Below are positions 25,104 to 38,600 of a stretch of 64,000 nt of DNA, one piece after another (the stretch's first letter is position 1; each line of letters begins with the position of its first letter). This DNA comes from Azadirachta indica (taxonomy: Eukaryota; Streptophyta; Magnoliopsida; Sapindales; Meliaceae), in assembly GCA_022749755.1 (NCBI GenBank), contig CM040453.1, positions 13,463,368 through 13,527,367 of the forward strand, read 5' to 3'. The translations under genes were made by a program, and so were the position numbers. A model generated the notes under the pieces. That model did no database searches. It had not been told where the DNA came from and worked only from the letters and a program-made list of their open reading frames with translations.

Positions 25104-27094
25104 CTAAGTTATTGAGAACCTATCATAATCATAACCATCGTCAAAATCAATAGTTTCTTCTACATTTCCAAAATCCAGTTTGTTTCCGTATGCTTCTCCA
25201 GCATCCCCATCACCGTCAAAATCACCATCCAGCCCAAAGTTTTCATTTTCAAGATTGTCCTCTGTTTCATGTTCTTTCTTCCCATTTTTGGCCAACTTGC
25301 CATCATTGTAATATTCTGATTTTCTCCATAAGTTCTAACATTCTCTCAAGTGACTAGAAGGTTATGAACATTCATCCCAAAGAGCATCATACTTACAAAC
25401 ACACAGAAATCATGGTTCACGGATAAAGCAGCATTCCAATGTAATTACAAGAATGTGTTGGGGAGGTTCGAAGCCCTCAAGTTCTGTTAACAGTTGTTTC
25501 GCCTTTTAAATTCTATGGGAATTCTGAATATTTCAGAGTACAGCATGTATATAGTCCAGACTTGTCCGTGGACGCGATTGTGTCTTCTTTTCTTCATCAT
25601 TTTCTTTTAATTAATATTCTTTTTCCATTGGGCGGGATTGTTCACAAAGTAATGCATTGTTAAATATAAGTGTAAACTAACAACCTTTCAAGAATGAAGC
25701 ATGAAGAACAGAATACAGTGTTATTGGCTTGATAATATATGCCCGAGACTCCTGAGCCCTGACTGCAATGTCTAGGCAACCTCCCCCCCAGTTTTATACA
25801 TTTACAGCTTTCCTAACTAAGACCTACTCTAGTTCCTTCTATTAATTCTTATAAACAACGGTTAATCAAACACCATTAAATCTGCATACCCCAATAGGGA
25901 AAGCGAAATATCATTACAAACACGTCAATTTTGTGTATCACAGAGCTGATAAAGAGAGTCACAGCTTTTAGGAAAGACAAGGAGCTTCAGTCAGTAGTAC
26001 CTTATTAAGTAGTGTTTGTTTTTTTCATCGGAACTTTAAATATAGCTAAAATTGAGTATAATTAAAATTTAAATATGAATAATATATTTATTTTTTATTT
26101 TAAAATACCTAAAAATAAGTATTACGTTATTTATTTTAATAAAATAAAAAGTTTGAAAATTCATTCGTTGACATATATATTTATATTTATAATAATTTTG
26201 ATTATATTAGTGCAATAACAGATAAAAAAATTAATAAAAATAACAAATCATATTGTAATATAATTGTAATTATATAAATATATAAATTTATTATAATAAT
26301 TAAAATATAAAATAAGTAGGATGGAAAAGACAAATAGGAAGGATCTACAACAAAGAAGAATATTTTAAAAATATTGTTAGTAAATAAATTAATAAAATAA
26401 GAATATTTACTTATTAAGATTTAAATTAAAATTTTTAATTTAATTATATTTAGATATTTTTATTAAATATTCAGATATAAATTAAAAAATAAACAAACAT
26501 CTAAATAATTATATTCAAACTGCGCCTAGAAAAATAAACGATTCCAGGCCAGTGACTACTAGAGCACTTTAGGCAGGACCAGAATTTTTGGCTCCTGCAG
26601 CTGGTTTCTGTTGCCTTTCCTGCAACCAGAAGGTCACAGAAAAGAGATCAAAATGCAGATTTTCAAGAGAATTTGCAAAGAAATAGTGCTTGTCTTTGAA
26701 TTATGCAGTAGATGAATGAAATAGACAACCTTAAAACTACAAATTAGATTAAGGTGGAAAAACAGTATAGCACAACAGAATCATGGTAATATATCTGTAA
26801 GAATCCGGCATACTCATAAATGTAGTAACACGGTATCGAATCATTGAAAGTAAGGAGGAGACATGCGCGTGTTGCGACCAGTATGAAGACCTGGGCCTCT
26901 AAAATTTTAACCTCAAAAAGAATTCAAAGAATGGTTGATTTACATATGCACTGTGTTACTTGATTGTGTCCCATATCATAATTATGGGTGAAGTATAATT
27001 GTGTATAAAGTAATGAAATCTTGAATTTAACAAGTTATGATGCATGTCACCTCAAGATGCTCCTTCCTTTCCATGAAATCCTCAATCTACTCGC
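25104..27094 (-). pseudogene. BRF1 3'-half fragment B
   Basis: The exon-19 equivalent (about 25312-25104) keeps the acidic tail with TEDNLENENF and FDDGYDY, but its original stop codon is lost, so the frame runs on for a few codons. Its 5' part is joined at about 25308 to sequence that in fragment A lies about 740 bp further along, so this copy has its own deletion. Exon 18 is missing, as in fragment A. The exon-17 equivalent is split by an AT-rich insertion. Exon 16 is deleted near 26822. The exon 15 to exon 11 fusion at about 27050-27094 is the same as in fragment A. It cannot encode a working BRF1. Confidence 0.87.
26010..26536. mobile_element. AT-rich insertion in BRF1 fragment B, possible MITE
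   Basis: About 525 bp present only in unit B, interrupting the exon-17 equivalent: the left flank ends AGTAGTACCTTATTAAG and the right flank resumes near GATTCCAGGCCAGTG. The left end carries GTGTTTGTTTTTTT, and an imperfect inverted match (AAAAATAAACAAACATC) lies near the right end at about 26486-26502. The interior is very AT-rich and non-coding. Size, base composition and weak terminal inversion suggest a non-autonomous DNA element. A target-site duplication is not clear, so the class is undecided. Confidence 0.45.
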
Positions 27095-27130
27095 ACTGGA
27101 AACAGATGGCATAATCAGATTATGCCCTGG

Positions 27131-27430
27131 GTTCCACACATTAACCAAGTTGTAGACCAATGTCCGATAAGTCTGATAAGAACTTATGTGGATGGGACTA
27201 TGTTATTTTTGAAACAGAAAATCCTGATAGAAAGATCAAAATTTCAGTGCGAACTCATTAAGCAAGTTGTGGACCAATGTCTGAGAAGTCTGAACTTATG
27301 TGGATGGGTTATGTTATCTTTGAAACTAAAAAGGCATATGGAAGACCAAAATTTTAGTGCAAACAGATTCTGAACTACTGTTATTGTTCCAGGAGGCTGA
27401 TAATAGGGGTTGTGGCTATGTCAAGTTTCT
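27131..27430 (+). pseudogene. Unrecognised captured fragment with internal repeat, copy B
   Basis: Counterpart of 18987-19290. It is open for 83 codons from 27122 and contains two imperfect repeats in translation (INQVVDQCPISLIRTYVDG and IKQVVDQCLRSLN..CGW). It lies between the broken BRF1 exon-11 end and the 3' flank of PSY-3. Family unknown. Confidence 0.4.
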
Positions 27431-28196
27431 TTGAAGCAAGGTGAATTCAACCGAGCATGTTATTCAAAACACAGTTTGTTATTGACATTACAAGTGAGCG
27501 AGAGTATACTTGGTGAATGAAATGTAAGCAGCCATTGTAAATGTAACGGTTTCATGTATTAGTTTAGTCTTTTTTTTTTTTTTTTTCCAGTTGCAAGCTT
27601 CAAAGCTATCTATTGACGGTGTAATATCAGTTGCAGCTTTTCTCATAAGTTAGATCGAGGACAAAATGAAATTTTATCCAAAAGGTATGGAAATTAGATA
27701 AAAAAGGGCTTATGAATTTGATTCAAGGAGATTACATTATTGTTAAAGTAGAATAGAAAGATTTAAAACATATATAATATATTATATAAAGGTGATATGC
27801 TCAAGTTATTGTACCAATTACATCACCAGAACTCAAAAGCACTTATCCAACAATTACTGTGCAGTGGAGTTCCACACCCAATAGTTATACACCAACATTG
27901 CAATTTCCATCGTTAACAATAAAAAGTAACACAAGAAGCTACTACAAAGTTGAGCATAATTAATTTACGCCCCAGAAACACACCCTCGACAAATAATGTT
28001 AGCACAAAATCAAGTTCGGTTATTATAACACGGCAAGCACAAAATTTAGAAAACATCATAATATTAATAATATTAGTTTCATGGACAGCAGCATATTCTC
28101 ATTCTATACAAGGACAAACCAAACCCGGGATCCACATATTCCACTCACAGTTTATACATAATTGATAGAATATCTGAAATTCGGAGAGTTTCAGCT

Positions 28197-28684
28197 TTAA
28201 GCTCTTCCAGGAGGTTTTGGGTTATGGTCTTTGTTTGGTCCTGTCTGACTGTAGTCTGTGTTTTCCATATCCATTCTTCCCTCAATATATGCTTGCTCCA
28301 CCCCGAGAAGCTTCTCAAAATCAGTTAATTCCAATGCTTCCTGCAAATTATAGAAGTGTAAAGCATTTTTAATTTATACCAAGTTGCGCTTGCATGCTTA
28401 TATGAGCCGAGTTTGAATTCCAGACTTCTTGTTCGAATCACAGGATAAAAGAGAGATTACCTGAGCATGAAAATCTTGAACCTGAATCTGAGATGGGTTT
28501 TCATTTTCTGACCTGAGGACTCCTGATAACATTACAGAATTAACACAGAGATAATTATAAAAAGAAAAAAGAAATACTAACATCAAATTCAGAAAACAGA
28601 AGACTCACTTGTTGCAGTTGAGGAGAGGACATAAGATAAACCCAGAAGGAGTACAAGCAGTTTCAGGAAAGTCTTCTTCTCCAT
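28197..28684 (-). CDS. PSY-like peptide precursor, copy 3 (PSY-3)
   Basis: Exons 28684-28609, 28522-28461 and 28340-28197, giving 93 residues. The signal-peptide exon encodes the same residues as in PSY-2. The C-terminus is DYSQTGPNKDHNPKPPGRA. As in PSY-2 the core is GPNKDHNP instead of GANNHHDP, and the PSY-1 exon-2 acceptor is lost, with an in-frame AG 9 nt downstream. It differs from PSY-2 within the presumed mature peptide (SQT versus IGA, PP versus YP). Frame, signal peptide, Asp-Tyr and TATA box are kept, so expression is plausible. Whether the product is sulfated and perceived as a PSY ligand cannot be told from sequence. Confidence 0.78.
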
Positions 28685-28775
28685 GTTGAGTTGACGATCG
28701 AACAGGGCAATGAACAGTTTGCAGATTGGAAAGCTGGATTTGAGTGAGTTAACAGGAAGGATGTGGGAATGGTGG

Positions 28776-28783
28776 TTTATATA
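28776..28783 (-). promoter_or_regulatory. TATA box of PSY-3
   Basis: TATATAAA on the minus strand, about 92 bp upstream of the ATG. Confidence 0.7.
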
Positions 28784-29074
28784 GAGAAGAGGAAATTCAA
28801 TGATTTTTTTAATTTTCAGAATTTTGAATAAGAGAAAAATAAAATAAAAAAAGAAGAATGAAATTTACTTCTTATGCAACAAAGTCCAACTTCTAATTTT
28901 ACTTTATATTTTATGGGTTGGTGAGTTCCCTCTTGCCTAACTTTATCCCATTAATTATGTCATTTTCATATCATTAATTAACATAATTTGTGCCACAAAT
29001 ACTTTTTCCCAGAATAAAAAAGAATTAATGTTACATAATTACAACATTAGAGCTGGATTCTGCAATAAATTTGT

Positions 29075-31784
29075 GACATTATTGAGCCAATTTTTGTTGT
29101 CAATAAAATGATTTTATGCAATTGTATGTGTTTCTCTTGTTATTTAATTTTCATAATAAATATTTAAAACTTTCTTTAGTTAAGATCAATCGATATTAAT
29201 CAGCTGGACCCAAAAAATAAAAATAAAAATCACAACTGTAAAGCTACACAATTTTAAATTGAATTAATAGTCAAAATCTTAAAATTGTAGAAACTCAAAC
29301 AATAAGGGCCTGCCAACTTTTATTCTTGATTTATATTAATATATAAAATTTTTATATAAGTGCATACAATAATTAATTAATGTCACTAGCAAATATAATA
29401 AAGGAAAAGTATTGTTTACACTACTTGCTGCCGCATGATTCACACGGCCGATAACTAATTAACTATTATTAACTCCAAATGCAATTAATTACGCTAATTA
29501 AATATTAGTAATAAGAAACAATTATAAAGAGGGGTTGGGTCCATGATAAACTTTTGCTGCAAGCACCCTTTTTTTTTTCCTTTCTAATAAGTTAGATATG
29601 TAGGCATCTGCACAGACAGTTTTTGGGAGCAACTATTGATGTGTGAAAGTGATGACATCCAACATAAATTTGTACAATTTTTTTTATATAATTCAATATA
29701 TATAATGAAAGGAAGAAGATAATGGAAAGTTTGAGCCACCAAAGTGCTTCTTTACCAATATATGTTGCACTATTAATGCATTGACATTAATAATGCTTGT
29801 ATTTTTTAAACAATTCTCCGTATAAAATTTAAGATCGGAATTATGAAAAGCATATGCTTGAGAATTCTTATATCTAATTAGAAAGTATTATACGCATAGG
29901 AGAATATTAATAAATATTTTCATAAGAGACATCGTCCGTCTATATAGAGATATTTACATGTGATAAATGATTATATATGTAATATGTGATAAAAAAATTA
30001 TTAAATAGATTAATAAGACAATGTTACGCATGATATTCGAATATTATTCTTAAATAAATATTATAAACATGGAGAGAAGAATAATTTCTTTAATAATGAT
30101 ATTTGATTTTTCAAGTTATTTTTTTTTATACGATAATGTTGTATACATAAGAGACTATTCAAGAGAATTATTATTAATAAATTTAAAAATAAATATGTAT
30201 GTAAGAGATTATATATTTTATTCAATAATATCATGAATAATGTGTTAGAGACTCGATATAAAATTCTTCTTGCATCAATTGAGAAATATCCAGCCTACTT
30301 TAATTCGTCGATACAATCATTGACACCCATTCTATGTGATTGTAGCTAGCTTTTGAAAGTTGTTGCACCGGGCCATCCATTATATGTATATACCAAAGTT
30401 TCATTGTCGTTTAAGCCTCTCTCTCTCGATCTAAGGATGGATCCATATTGACAAATGCAATATATTCTCCATGATAATATGTATATATAATCTTCAAAGA
30501 TTAGATACGGTTTGTAGAATAGTTGACAAAGTTGCGTAACTCTTCTCTTTCATCATGCACCTTTTCTCCTCTATATATTAAGCCTCACGCGTGTTGCAAC
30601 ATTTCCTTTCTCCCTTTACACTAAATGCATGGCCACCTTCTCAGAATCTCTCTCTCTCTCTCTCTGTGAAACTTATCCACCTTGTTAATGATATGATATA
30701 CATGATGCACTCTAAATGTATAAAAAATAAAATAAAAGAAAATCTTTAACATCTCCTGTTTGTGCTATTCTTATCTGTTCTCAATATTGATGTTCCCACG
30801 GTGCATGATTTTTCTATTGGATTCTCTGATCAACAGATTCTATATTGTGGGGTAAGCTTGAAGATTTTATATCTTCTCTAGCTGTTTTAATATTAATGGC
30901 TGATTGTTTAAGGTTCCATGGTCTGTGTTTATTTATATTATATATGGCTTGTTGGGAGCTGGCTTTCTTGAAAGGCTGAAAAGCCTAATATCCATAGCCT
31001 TTTCTCATGTGCATAAATCCTGGTGCATGCATGGTTAGGTGCTTTGTCATTAATCTGTACGTGTGTCTTTTTATTGTAATTTTCAGATAACTTTTTGAGT
31101 TACATTGTCTAATGAAGATCTACGAAAGGATATATATGTGGTCTCAGCTATATTTACTCTCAGGAATTATTGACAACGCAACAGCAGAAAGGACCATGCA
31201 TGTCCTTCAAGCAATATGTTATTATGTAATTAAATATGTATAAATAAATGAAAGACAGATACCATGTTTCAAAAAGAATACTTAAGTTTTACTCTGTCCT
31301 TTTCATGCTATGAATATAATAATTATATTGATAGCCACAAATATATATAATTAATATAAAAGATTATTATGTGCCACTAATTTAGTTCTTAAGTACGCAT
31401 TAATCATCACACCAGCTAAGTCAATATATTAAATCTATTCCCAGCAACACCTGTGCGATTGAGATGCCCCTGCTAAACCTATTGTACATCACTCAAAAAT
31501 ATTTTATCAATTAAATAAATAACAAGGATAGTGTATAGTGTGTAGTGAAAAGCTATTATATATTCACATATTTTAATAAAGAAAATTGATAGTTCTTCTG
31601 GTGGGCGCACACATTATTCTTATTTTGTATGTTGTTGACAATATAATATTATTTTTATTCACAATGGGAAATTGTTTATGGTGAATAAAATAAAAAATAG
31701 AACTAGTGGTGGATTACATCAATCTTTGTTTTCTCAACTAGTGTTATCATTTGGTCTGCCTTTGCCAAGATATTTTCTACTCCA
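29075..31784. other. Conserved non-coding spacer C
   Basis: The shortest spacer copy, with fewer microsatellites than spacer B. A plus-strand TATA-like CTATATATTA at 30571-30580 is followed by CACGCGTG at 30586-30593, a changed G-box. The stretch 30740-31090 matches the best-conserved part of spacers A and B. No shared open frame. Confidence 0.65.
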
Positions 31785-31928
31785 AGTTTCAAATACAGAT
31801 TCAATTAAACATAGAGAAATCAATAATGTATGACAAGTGTGTTGCAGCGCAGTGGTGAGTTGATAAATGCAGCTGCTATTGTGGATGCTTTGTCAGCTCC
31901 TAGAACTTGTCTGCCAAGAACCACCTTT
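31785..31928 (+). pseudogene. Unrecognised exon-like fragment, copy C
   Basis: Counterpart of 15619-15762, with part of the frame kept (MTSVLQRSGELINAAAIVDA). It lies about 700 bp past the BRF1 stop codon, on the opposite strand. The upstream part has changed and is frameshifted relative to copy A. Confidence 0.4.
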
Positions 31929-32625
31929 GTTGCTTCTTTCTTTCTTTCTTTCCTTCTGCTGTCTCTTTTAGCAATCAATTACTTACTATTTTTGGGGTAT
32001 AATGTAACTGGCATGCCCCACCCTTTGAGTGCCATGTGTAAAACCAGTATCAACAAATATGAGTTTATTGGCGAAATTTAAAAATCTTATACGAGATCTT
32101 GATGCAGCTGCAAATTGGAGCAGAACACCAATAGAGTTGAGCAAGTAGAAGATGGCTCAATTTTGCAGAAATCCAAAATGAGCAGATATTGTTTATTGTC
32201 ATTTTCCTAATAAAATCAGGGTAGAATAAACAGTACATCTTCATATATTAATAATAAATAGTATTGCCATTGTTACAAAAAATGACCTCTATACAAGACT
32301 CATAAGTATCAGAATAATTACAGCATCCGGGGGAATAAGGTGGGATCGACAACTCCTAGGTTCACTTCCAAATTGTCAAAAAATGTAAAGAATATGATAA
32401 AATTCCTACATCAGAATATTTTACAGGCTAAGCAAACAGTGGAGCAGCATTAAGAAGCTGCCCAAGATTGTCATGCTGATTACTTGAAGAGAGACATGCA
32501 CATCCCGTGCTGCTTCAAAAAACAAATCAGCTTTGACAATCTTTGGAGACCGAATGTCCATTCGTCTTATCAATTGTCCAAGATTGATCCCGGAAAACAT
32601 AGAGAATGAAAGTTTTCTACATTAT

Positions 32626-35600
32626 TCAGAACCCCTCGTAATCATAACCATCATCAAAATCAATGGTTTCTTCCACATTTCCAAAATCCAGTTTGTTTCC
32701 GTATTCTTCTCCACCACCCTCCTCACCAACAAAATCACCATCCAGCTCAAAGTCTTCATTTTCAAGATTATCCTCTGTTTCATCTTCTTTCTTCCCATTT
32801 TTGGGCAACTTGCCATCATTGTCATCAGTTCTTTGTTTCTTGGGATTCGCTGAAGCCGGCTGCAAGGAAAATTAAAAACCCCAAACATTCAAGTTCAGAA
32901 GTTAAGACCTTAGTTCAATCTCCAGAGGAAAATGCTTCCGTTAATTTTGAACTTTCGTTATAAATCAAAATATTACAGATCATTAACACAGAGTAAGTCT
33001 CCAATACTTCCGTTTGTAATAATCAATATCAAAAGCAATTGGCACCAAATGTGTTATTGTGTCAGGTAAAGAGAGAGGATGAAAGGAACATTATAGCTTC
33101 AACAATTACAGTGTTCAGAACTGTAATTATTCAATGGTCAGCAATTCAGCTAAAGGTGCATTAGTGGACCAAAGAGATAAGAAATAGACCGCTTCACAGA
33201 TAAACATACATATCTTGAAGATATTAAGGTTATAGATTAGATTGCTGATACGACAATTCTCATTATATCAATAAAAGGTTTATTTATGTATCAATAGCAA
33301 TAGCCATTTCTGAAGACCAAGAATGATACAAAAATTCAAGCATCTTCATCATGAACAAGAATTAAGAGATTCTGTAATATGGACAAAAATTAATTTGCCA
33401 AGATCCGATGGAGTTAAATAAAAAGAACTGACATTGACTCATTGCCAAATCTATTTTAAATTGCTACCTCAAATACTACAACAAAGTGAAACAAGAACAT
33501 GATTTTGTTGATCTAAGATTTGCTTCGCACATATTCCAGATGTAATATTTTGATTTTCTTCGTAAGTTCTAACATTCTCTCAAGTGACTAGAAGATTATG
33601 AACATTCCACCCAAAGAGCATCATAATTACAAACACACACAAATCATGGCTCATGGATACAAGCAACATCCCAACGTAATTATGTATAATACATTCTAAG
33701 AGTTGCCTAGATAACTGTAAAACCTATAGCAGCAGAATGGCCATGCCCCCATGTCAATTCACTGATGTAACGTCATAATAATAATGTATTTCGAGTCTGA
33801 ACCCTCAAGTTTTATTAACAGTTGTTTCGCCTTTTAAATTCTAAGGGAATTCTGAATATTTCAGTTTCCGGTATGTCATATAGTCCAGATTTGTACACAG
33901 ACAGGATTGTGTTTGTCAAGCTCTTCTTTTCTTCATCATTTTTTTAATTAATTTTCTTTGGGGAAGAGTGGCAGGGATGGGTATTTAGGCACCACTCTCC
34001 TCAAGTTTACTTAGTTTCAATGTTAACTTGTTCACAAAGTAATGCATTCTTAAATGTAAGTGTAAATTAACAATCTTTAAAGAATGATGCTCGAACAAAA
34101 TATAGTGGAATTGGGTTGATATGCCCAAGACTCCTGACTCAAATGTCTAGGCAACCTCCTCTCCAGTTTTATCCATTTACAGCCTTCCTAATAGCTCTTT
34201 TTATTCTTAAATTTTTTTCACACCAACAGAATTATGGACAAATATGAAAGGAATGGAATTGATTGATAATTTAACAAATTAATATTACGTAACCGTATAT
34301 AGCAACACATGCAAGCATCTGAATAAATACATTCAAGAAGGTGGGAAAGAAAGTAGTACAGCACATAAAAATAAATGATGATAAGATAGAAGAAAAACAT
34401 ACAGAATCATCGAAAAGTTTCTCCAGGACGTCATAGTTTATTTTTGAGCTAAGTCTCTGCAGAGAAATGACATTGATACCCATTAGTCAAGAAAGAAAAC
34501 AAGCAATGTGGTTCGAAAAACCTAATTAACCATTCAATGAACGCATATGCACATTATCATGGGCTGAGCACTTGCCATCAACCCAAAAACTAGTTTGTTA
34601 GGTGGTGTTGTCTACCCGCCATTATAAATTCAAGACCAATCTATTTTTGATCTGATGTTGGACACGACAAATATGCACACATATTCTACTACATGCACAT
34701 ATCACATGCCACTTCTTATCAATGGTTAATCAAAGATTATTAAATCTGCATACCCCAATATAGAAAGCAAAAAATAATTACAAACAAGTGGGCCAATTTT
34801 GATTATCACACAGCTGATAGAGAGAAGTCCCAGCTCTTCGGAAATACAGAGAGTTTCAATCAGTAGTACCTTCTTAGTCAGCATCCGGCGAGTGGCTTCT
34901 AGAGCACTTTGAGCTGGACCAGAATTTTTTGCTTCTGCAGCTCGTTTCTGTTGCCTTTCCTGCAAGCAGAAGGTCACAGATAAAAGATCATAATACAGAT
35001 TTTCAATAGAATTTGCAAAGAAATAGTACTTGTTTTTGAATTATGCAGTTAAATGGCAGATGAATGAAATATACAACCTATTGTAAGCACGGTAAAACCT
35101 TAAAGCTACAAATTAGATTAAGGTGGAAAAAGAGTTTAGCACAACAGAATCAGAGTAATATATCTGTAAGAATCTGGCATATTCGTAACTGTCCTGAAAA
35201 TCACCTTTCTTGATTTTGCCACAGCCGCTGCGGCAGCAGCGGCAAGCTCCTGTGCAGCTTGCAAGCCCTCTGGACAATTCTTGTAATTAGCCTCAAAAGC
35301 TTCTTTAGCGGCTGCAGCAGCTGCTTCCTTAGCTGCTTGTTCCTGTAAAATTTTATTGTATGAATGACTTTTAATGCAAACCATTACAAGCTAAATTTAC
35401 TACAATGTAACACGGTATTGAATCATTAAAGTACGGAGGGGACGTGTGTGTTGCAACCAGTATGAAGTCTCGGGACTAAAATTTTAACCTCAAAAAGAAT
35501 TCAAAGAATGGTTGCCTCTTACATATGCACTGTGTCACTTGATTTATGTGCCACATCATAATTATAGGTGGCATAAAAGTGTCTATAAAATAATGAAATC

Positions 35601-38600
35601 TTGTGTTTGACAAATTATGATTCATATCACCTCAAGATACTCCCGGTTCATTTCTTCCCAAATTATCTTTTTATACTTCTTCTCCTCCTCGTTGTGGAGA
35701 TAGCCATCAACCTGTGTAACATAGAAGAAACCAATGATCCGAATAATAAATTAAGACGAATCACAGAGCTTATATGTAAATTGACAGACAGAGAACTACA
35801 GATGCACCATTGAAACAAGAAAATGGCTATGTGGGTAAATTCATAACCACCAAATGAGCAGCAGAAACACAAATTTAGAGGGAGAATTTTGTATTAGGAA
35901 GTCTTTGACACCCTATAAATTTTTTATAATCAATGTCAATATCACAATTTCTAAAAGAAAAACAGTCCAAACTGGCCCATTAGAGATCTTTATATGATGA
36001 CTAAAGCAAACAAGTACCATATTTTGCAGAAGAAACAGCACAAGAACTGACCCCTAATGGTAGGATATAACACAGGTAATTTAAAATGAGAAGGGATCTC
36101 AAAATCAAAATTAAGCATATACTCTAGAATATAGTAGAATTTGGAGTGCATAAGTTCCTTAATCTTTTGAATATGAGGTTTTAAGAAGACAGAAGCTGAA
36201 CATTTCCCAAAATCATTAAGAGCAGCAGTTATGAAGCTTAATAAGACAACAAAAGCATAGTACTGAGAATAAGAGCATTTAAGAAGGGGGTATGTGCTAT
36301 AATGAAAAACTCTACACTCACTGCTCCATTGAAACGAACACCATCTACTTTGAGGGAATTACATGAACCCAATCAGTTCAATGTACCCTAAATTGTGAAG
36401 AAGGGGTCCCATAAAAGAAGAACAAGATTAGCACAAGCAAAAATTATTTCTGAGAAATTTCGAAAAAACTCGGAAAAACTGATGTAGCCAACCACTATAT
36501 AGATTGCTTCATCATTCAGTTCTTTCAGCGAGTTTAGGAGCAATCACCCCCCAACATCCAAAGAGGGAAACAAGAATCAACTAACAAACACTTTATTTTC
36601 TCATATTGTGGAATTAGAGAGCAGAAACAAATGTTATGAATCTAATTCACATTACAAAGAGATGCCAAAAGGGAAAAAAGATAAAAAAATTTAGAATACA
36701 AGTTAATTGTGTACCTCAAAATCATCAATATCAGAAAAGTTGTCCGATCCAACCGAAGCTTCAGAAGTAGCATCAACTTCGGGTGCCTTAGGATAGTCAC
36801 CCTCATTCATTGCTGTCTGCTTACTAGCATCCCCTGAAACATTACATTTTTGAAAGAAGAGTTATGCATTAAAAAAATTGACTTTGCAATGTGAAACCAG
36901 CTATGCAATAATACTTCACTAGAATAGAACATGGTAACTTACCAACACTTTCAGGCTCTACTGATTGTACTTTATCACCTTTGCTCACATACGATCTGTC
37001 TGATTCTCTCTCAAACTATCCATAAAAACCAAAATGAAAAGATAACTTATTTATAGACGAACCATTAGAACTCTGCTGGAGATGAATCACATTGCATCAA
37101 AGAACAAAAGAATGCACCAAACAGTGGAAACAGGAAACCATAATTCTGAATGATCTAAGTGCATATCAAGAGGGAAATGGCTAGAAATGAAAACACGGAA
37201 AAACATTAGCGGGTACATATGGTTTCTAGTTGTGCCTAGCCTCTTGGAAGGTGCTTTAAAAATACATACACTTGTATTTTCCTCAGCTGATGCTTTGGCC
37301 ATTCTCTCTCTCTCAGCAACCTGGAAAGCTGGAGGATCTGATCCTCCCTCTAGTCCTTCCGAAATTGTCATGAACTGCACCAACCCACAAAAAGATTAAC
37401 CATAATTCTCAATGGTATAAATTCAAATCATGCTAATGTTCCACAATAAATATAAAAGACGTCAAGAGAAAGTTAGGAAAACAAGATGCAGCTTACTTCT
37501 TCATAACAACTCCTACAAAGTCCACAGGCAAAAGGTTTACCAGTATCCTTATGTTTACACAGAACCTCATTCATGCCCGATATTTTTGACCCGGTATTAG
37601 GGAGTTTGGCTGAGGAACCTTGATGCTCCTTCTTCCTTGCCATGAAGTCCTCAATCTACTCACATAGGAAATAGATGAGCAAATTTTAACAAATATTGAG
37701 ATCATGTAATTACCCAGAACAGATGCATGAAAAAATAAAAAATAATGAATTGAGAAGAAAAAGGAACTACAAAATAAAATTACAATGACAACAATTATAT
37801 TGGTCTCAAAATCATAAACTGATAGCTTTATTAAAATAGCCTAATATTACTTCAAGTAAAAGAATGAAAAGAATTAAAAAATAATTAAGATTTCTACATT
37901 TTCCAATTCAATGGATCATAATTGATTTTCTAGATTGACTATACTGATGGTAGATTTTAACTAGTCCTGATTAATTTAAAAAAAAAAAATACCCATCCAA
38001 GAGTAAAGACTACAACATTAAACAATCCAGAATACAAAACATTGCCAGAATACATTCAACAATACTAGTAGTTTTAACACATGCTTCACAGCACTTTATA
38101 GATCTTAGTTAGTGATTGGGGTTGGGCTTATAGAGGTTCCTTGAGAATTTTGGTAAAAGAAGTTGAGAATCAGAGATAAGAGTATAAATTCATGGGAATC
38201 TATAAAAATTAGCTAGAACCAAGCTAGATTTTCTTGGGTTTGACCAGGTTTGTAATTTGTGAGAGGTATCCCAATTTTATTGCAGATAAGTTAAATTACA
38301 AAAATTCAGCTAGGTAAAGCTATAAGCTTGGCTAAGTAAGCAGAGAGATACCCTTAAGCATTTTTCTTTCAACTGGCAATCTTTGGTCATTTTCCTTTTT
38401 CTTTAGTTTTCTAAGAACACCTAGAACTCCCTCATCTGAGCACCAGATTTGAACTGGGGACAGTTGTTGGACCTATAATCTTGATAGTGAAGAAACTACC
38501 GTGATGTACTATCTCACATATGTAACCTAAAGAGCATTTAAGCATTCACCTCTCGGTTGGAAACCATGGGGTCATACATTTGACTTACCCCATGGAGTTT

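Larger units (their letters stand above)
19668..27715. repeat. Tandem segmental repeat, unit B (PSY-2, spacer B, BRF1 fragment B)
   Basis: Second direct copy, about 8 kb. It lacks the 5-kb segment of unit A. Compared with unit A its BRF1 fragment has lost exon 16 and has an AT-rich insertion within exon 17. Right-hand similarity with unit A continues through the captured fragment to about 27710, where unit C begins. Confidence 0.9.
27709..35638. repeat. Tandem segmental repeat, unit C (PSY-3, spacer C, 3' half of intact BRF1)
   Basis: Third copy. It begins at TTATGAATTTGATTCAAGGAG and runs through PSY-3 and spacer C into BRF1 up to the 3' end of exon 15. The next BRF1 sequence shared with the fragments is exon 11 at 37625-37655. 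This unit contains the only complete BRF1. Confidence 0.9.

Noticed and set aside
30970..31015. Short hairpin (GAAAGGCT ... AGCCTTTTC) as a possible miRNA precursor
   Set aside because: The stem is only about 7-8 bp, poorly kept in copies A and B, and no known miRNA matches.
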